Part shown: positions 41,221 to 42,598 of the stretch, one piece after another
How positions within the stretch are numbered: position 1 is the first letter of the stretch
Layout of the letters: each line of letters begins with the position of its first letter
Assembly: GCA_035654775.1 (NCBI GenBank)
Contig: DASRWB010000009.1
Location: forward strand, 1 to 42,598
Origin: HKST-UBA85 sp035654775
GTDB taxonomy: Bacteria > Bacteroidota > Bacteroidia > Flavobacteriales > Flavobacteriaceae
DNA length: 42,598 nucleotides
Direction of reading: 5' to 3'
The notes under the pieces: model-generated
Databases searched by the model: none
The model's input: only the letters and a program-made list of their open reading frames with translations
What the model was told of the DNA's origin: nothing
Program-made: the position numbers and the translations under genes

Positions 41221-42009
41221 TTAAAAAGATAGGATTACGGCAATTAGCCCAACTACTGTACAATATATAGCAAAGTAAGTTAGCTTGCTGTTTTTTACCA
41301 GTTTAATCATCCAGGTACAAGCCGCTAAACCGGCTATAAAAGCACCTAAAAAGCCAATGGAAAGTGATGCAAAATCGTGACTTCCGGAGGTAAGTTCGCC
41401 ACTTAAAAAATCTTTCGCTATTTTTCCGAAAATAAGCGGTAAAACCATTAAAAATGAAAAACGTGCAGCTTTAGACTTGTCATTTCCTAAAAGCACAGAA
41501 GTAGAAATGGTAGCACCGGAACGCGAGATACCCGGAAGCATGGCAATAGCCTGAGCAACACCTATTACAAAGGCATTGCTGTAACTTACTTTCTTGCCTG
41601 TATTTGTTGCTTTATCTGCTAAAAATAATAATACCGCGGTAACGATCAGCATGCAACCTACCATTAAAATATTACCATTGAAGAGTTGTTCAAGCTGAGT
41701 TTCAAAAAGCAACCCAATTACAACTGCAGGAAGCATAGAAATTAAAATTTTAGCAGTAAACTGCATGTCTTCATTCCATTCAAACTTCAATATTCCTTTA
41801 AGGATAAAATAAATGTCTTTTCTGAAGACTACCACTGTACTTAGGGCTGTTGCAAAATGTAAAACCACGGTAAAAAGTAAACTTTCTTCAGGAATGGTAT
41901 TGTTGCCTAAAATTACTTTTCCCAATTCTAAGTGACCGCTGGAGGATACAGGTAAAAATTCGGTTAAACCCTGTACAATACCTAAAATAAGTGAATCTAC
42001 AATATCCAT
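41221..42009 (-). CDS. uppP: undecaprenyl-diphosphatase
   Basis: A 262-residue BacA-type integral membrane enzyme that recycles undecaprenyl diphosphate for cell wall synthesis; also linked to bacitracin resistance. Key motifs EFLPVSSSGHLELG (residues about 16-30) and LPGISRSGAT carry the catalytic Glu, Ser and Arg residues. About eight hydrophobic segments. It belongs to the conserved ftsX-DUF3098-uppP-truB run. Confidence 0.96.
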   Translation of the reverse strand: MDIVDSLILGIVQGLTEFLPVSSSGHLELGKVILGNNTIPEESLLFTVVLHFATALSTVVVFRKDIYFILKGILKFEWNEDMQFTAKILISMLPAVVIGLLFETQLEQLFNGNILMVGCMLIVTAVLLFLADKATNTGKKVSYSNAFVIGVAQAIAMLPGISRSGATISTSVLLGNDKSKAARFSFLMVLPLIFGKIAKDFLSGELTSGSHDFASLSIGFLGAFIAGLAACTWMIKLVKNSKLTYFAIYCTVVGLIAVILSF

Positions 42010-42012
42010 TAA

Positions 42013-42273
42013 TTATTGTTGAGAACGGTTTGGATTCAACAATATGGCATAAACTTGAACGGCAAAGCCTATAATAACTAATGTGGGTGCCAGACGAATT
42101 CGTGTAAAGTTAAAAACAGCATCATCCCATACGTTTGGGTCATCGCTTCCGCCACCGGACATGAGAATAAACCCTATAGCAATACAAAGCAAGCCTATAA
42201 ACATGAACGTGTAATTTTTTTTGCCAAAAACCAGTTCAGCTTTAGATTGTTCTTTTCGTTTTTGTTCTCCCAT
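42013..42273 (-). CDS. DUF3098 family membrane protein
   Basis: An 86-residue protein with two membrane helices (about 22-40 and 62-80). FGKKNYTFMFIGLLCIAIGF, LMSGGGSDDPNVWDDAVFNF and TRIRLAPTLVIIGFAVQVYAI are the DUF3098 signature, a small Bacteroidota protein usually between ftsX and uppP. ATG 42273 (MGEQKRKEQSK) is preferred over a start at 42333. It may help divisome or cell-wall function, but this rests on context alone. Confidence 0.85.
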   Translation of the reverse strand: MGEQKRKEQSKAELVFGKKNYTFMFIGLLCIAIGFILMSGGGSDDPNVWDDAVFNFTRIRLAPTLVIIGFAVQVYAILLNPNRSQQ

Positions 42274-42316
42274 AAGTGATTGTTTTCTGGTAACTAAAAT
42301 ATTTTTTGTTGCATTT

Positions 42317-42598
42317 TTAATAATACAAGGCATCGGTTTTTAAATTCAAAAAACGTTGTGTTGCAATGTGTGTAGAAATCCAGGTGATAAGAATGCCCAA
42401 GATAAACACACCTAAGAACAGACTGCCTAACAACACACGATTACTAATAAAATCCAGTTCAGGAAAAGTTTTATTTATATAATACAATACCAAAGCCATT
42501 CCTAATAAAGCAACTATAGCGCCTATAATTCCTAACTTTATGCTGTTTCGTACAAAAGGTCTGCGAATAAACTGTTTTGTGGCACCAACCATTTGCAT
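42317..42598 (-). CDS. ftsX: cell division protein FtsX, C-terminal part (cut by window edge)
   Basis: The last about 93 codons of a minus-strand gene whose 5' part lies beyond the window. The segment MVGATKQFIRRPFVRNSIKL, followed by two membrane helices (GIIGAIVALLGMALVLYYI and LGSLFLGVFILGILITWIST) and the ending IATQRFLNLKTDALYY, is the C-terminal half of the FtsX permease. FtsX with FtsE controls peptidoglycan hydrolysis at the division site. The ATG at the edge is internal. DUF3098, uppP and truB follow on the same strand. Confidence 0.9.
   Translation of the reverse strand: MQMVGATKQFIRRPFVRNSIKLGIIGAIVALLGMALVLYYINKTFPELDFISNRVLLGSLFLGVFILGILITWISTHIATQRFLNLKTDALYY

Overview
The window is a piece of chromosome from a marine-type gliding Flavobacteriaceae (Bacteroidota). 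Several things point there. GldE and GldD sit next to each other. A 2261-residue secreted protein ends in a type IX secretion sorting domain. Promoters fit the Bacteroidota pattern TTTG / TAnnTTTG, and start codons lack Shine-Dalgarno sequences. Family-specific genes (DUF3127, DUF3098, DUF4301, DUF4199, the heptaprenylglyceryl phosphate synthase family, SAP/Rho-N-tailed L21) and the AT-rich base composition agree. I do not assign a genus.

Layout. Bases 1-2950 are an AT-rich accessory patch. It holds two decayed ends of an IS1595-type transposase, a handful of small unassigned genes, a ribbon-helix-helix-like protein, two strong terminators, a palindrome wrapped around a promoter, and a block of dispersed palindromic repeats. 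Bases 3056-5823 carry exonuclease III, an OmpA-like lipoprotein and an aldo/keto reductase with 3-5 base spacings. Bases 6092-12877 are one giant secreted adhesin-like gene. From 13019 to 15255 (minus) lie RNase E/G, a 30-residue basic ribosomal-type protein and an HU protein. Divergent from HU runs mutY, ssb, gldE, gldD. Next come a metal-binding lipoprotein (minus), a DUF4199 protein, rplU-rpmA, and ahcY (minus).

Bases 22415-26887 form a tight six-gene plus-strand run: phosphopantetheinyl transferase, heptaprenylglyceryl phosphate synthase family, PnuC, NadR-type kinase, DUF4301, ArfB. A TPP riboswitch then controls a TonB-dependent receptor, very likely for thiamin or a precursor. After a 600-base stretch with a broken small membrane gene come two surface proteins (one a Rieske-like lipoprotein that has lost its iron-sulfur ligands), greA with a structured leader, a HIT protein, a zinc-ribbon protein, a histidine kinase, a flavin reductase-like protein, a DUF3127 protein with an SSB-like DDLPF tail, a short-chain fatty acid transporter, and aat. 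The right end holds DUF486, tag, a thioredoxin-like protein, a TonB-like protein, and the minus-strand run ftsX - DUF3098 - uppP - truB - beta-barrel protein. ftsX is cut by the window edge.

Most of the window is core genome. I did not find a defence system, prophage, CRISPR array, tRNA or rRNA. The best leads for something undescribed are regulatory: a terminator/antiterminator-like leader before greA, a palindromic leader before RNase E/G, a perfect 10-base inverted repeat bracketing a promoter in the accessory patch, and the DDLPF-tailed DUF3127 protein.
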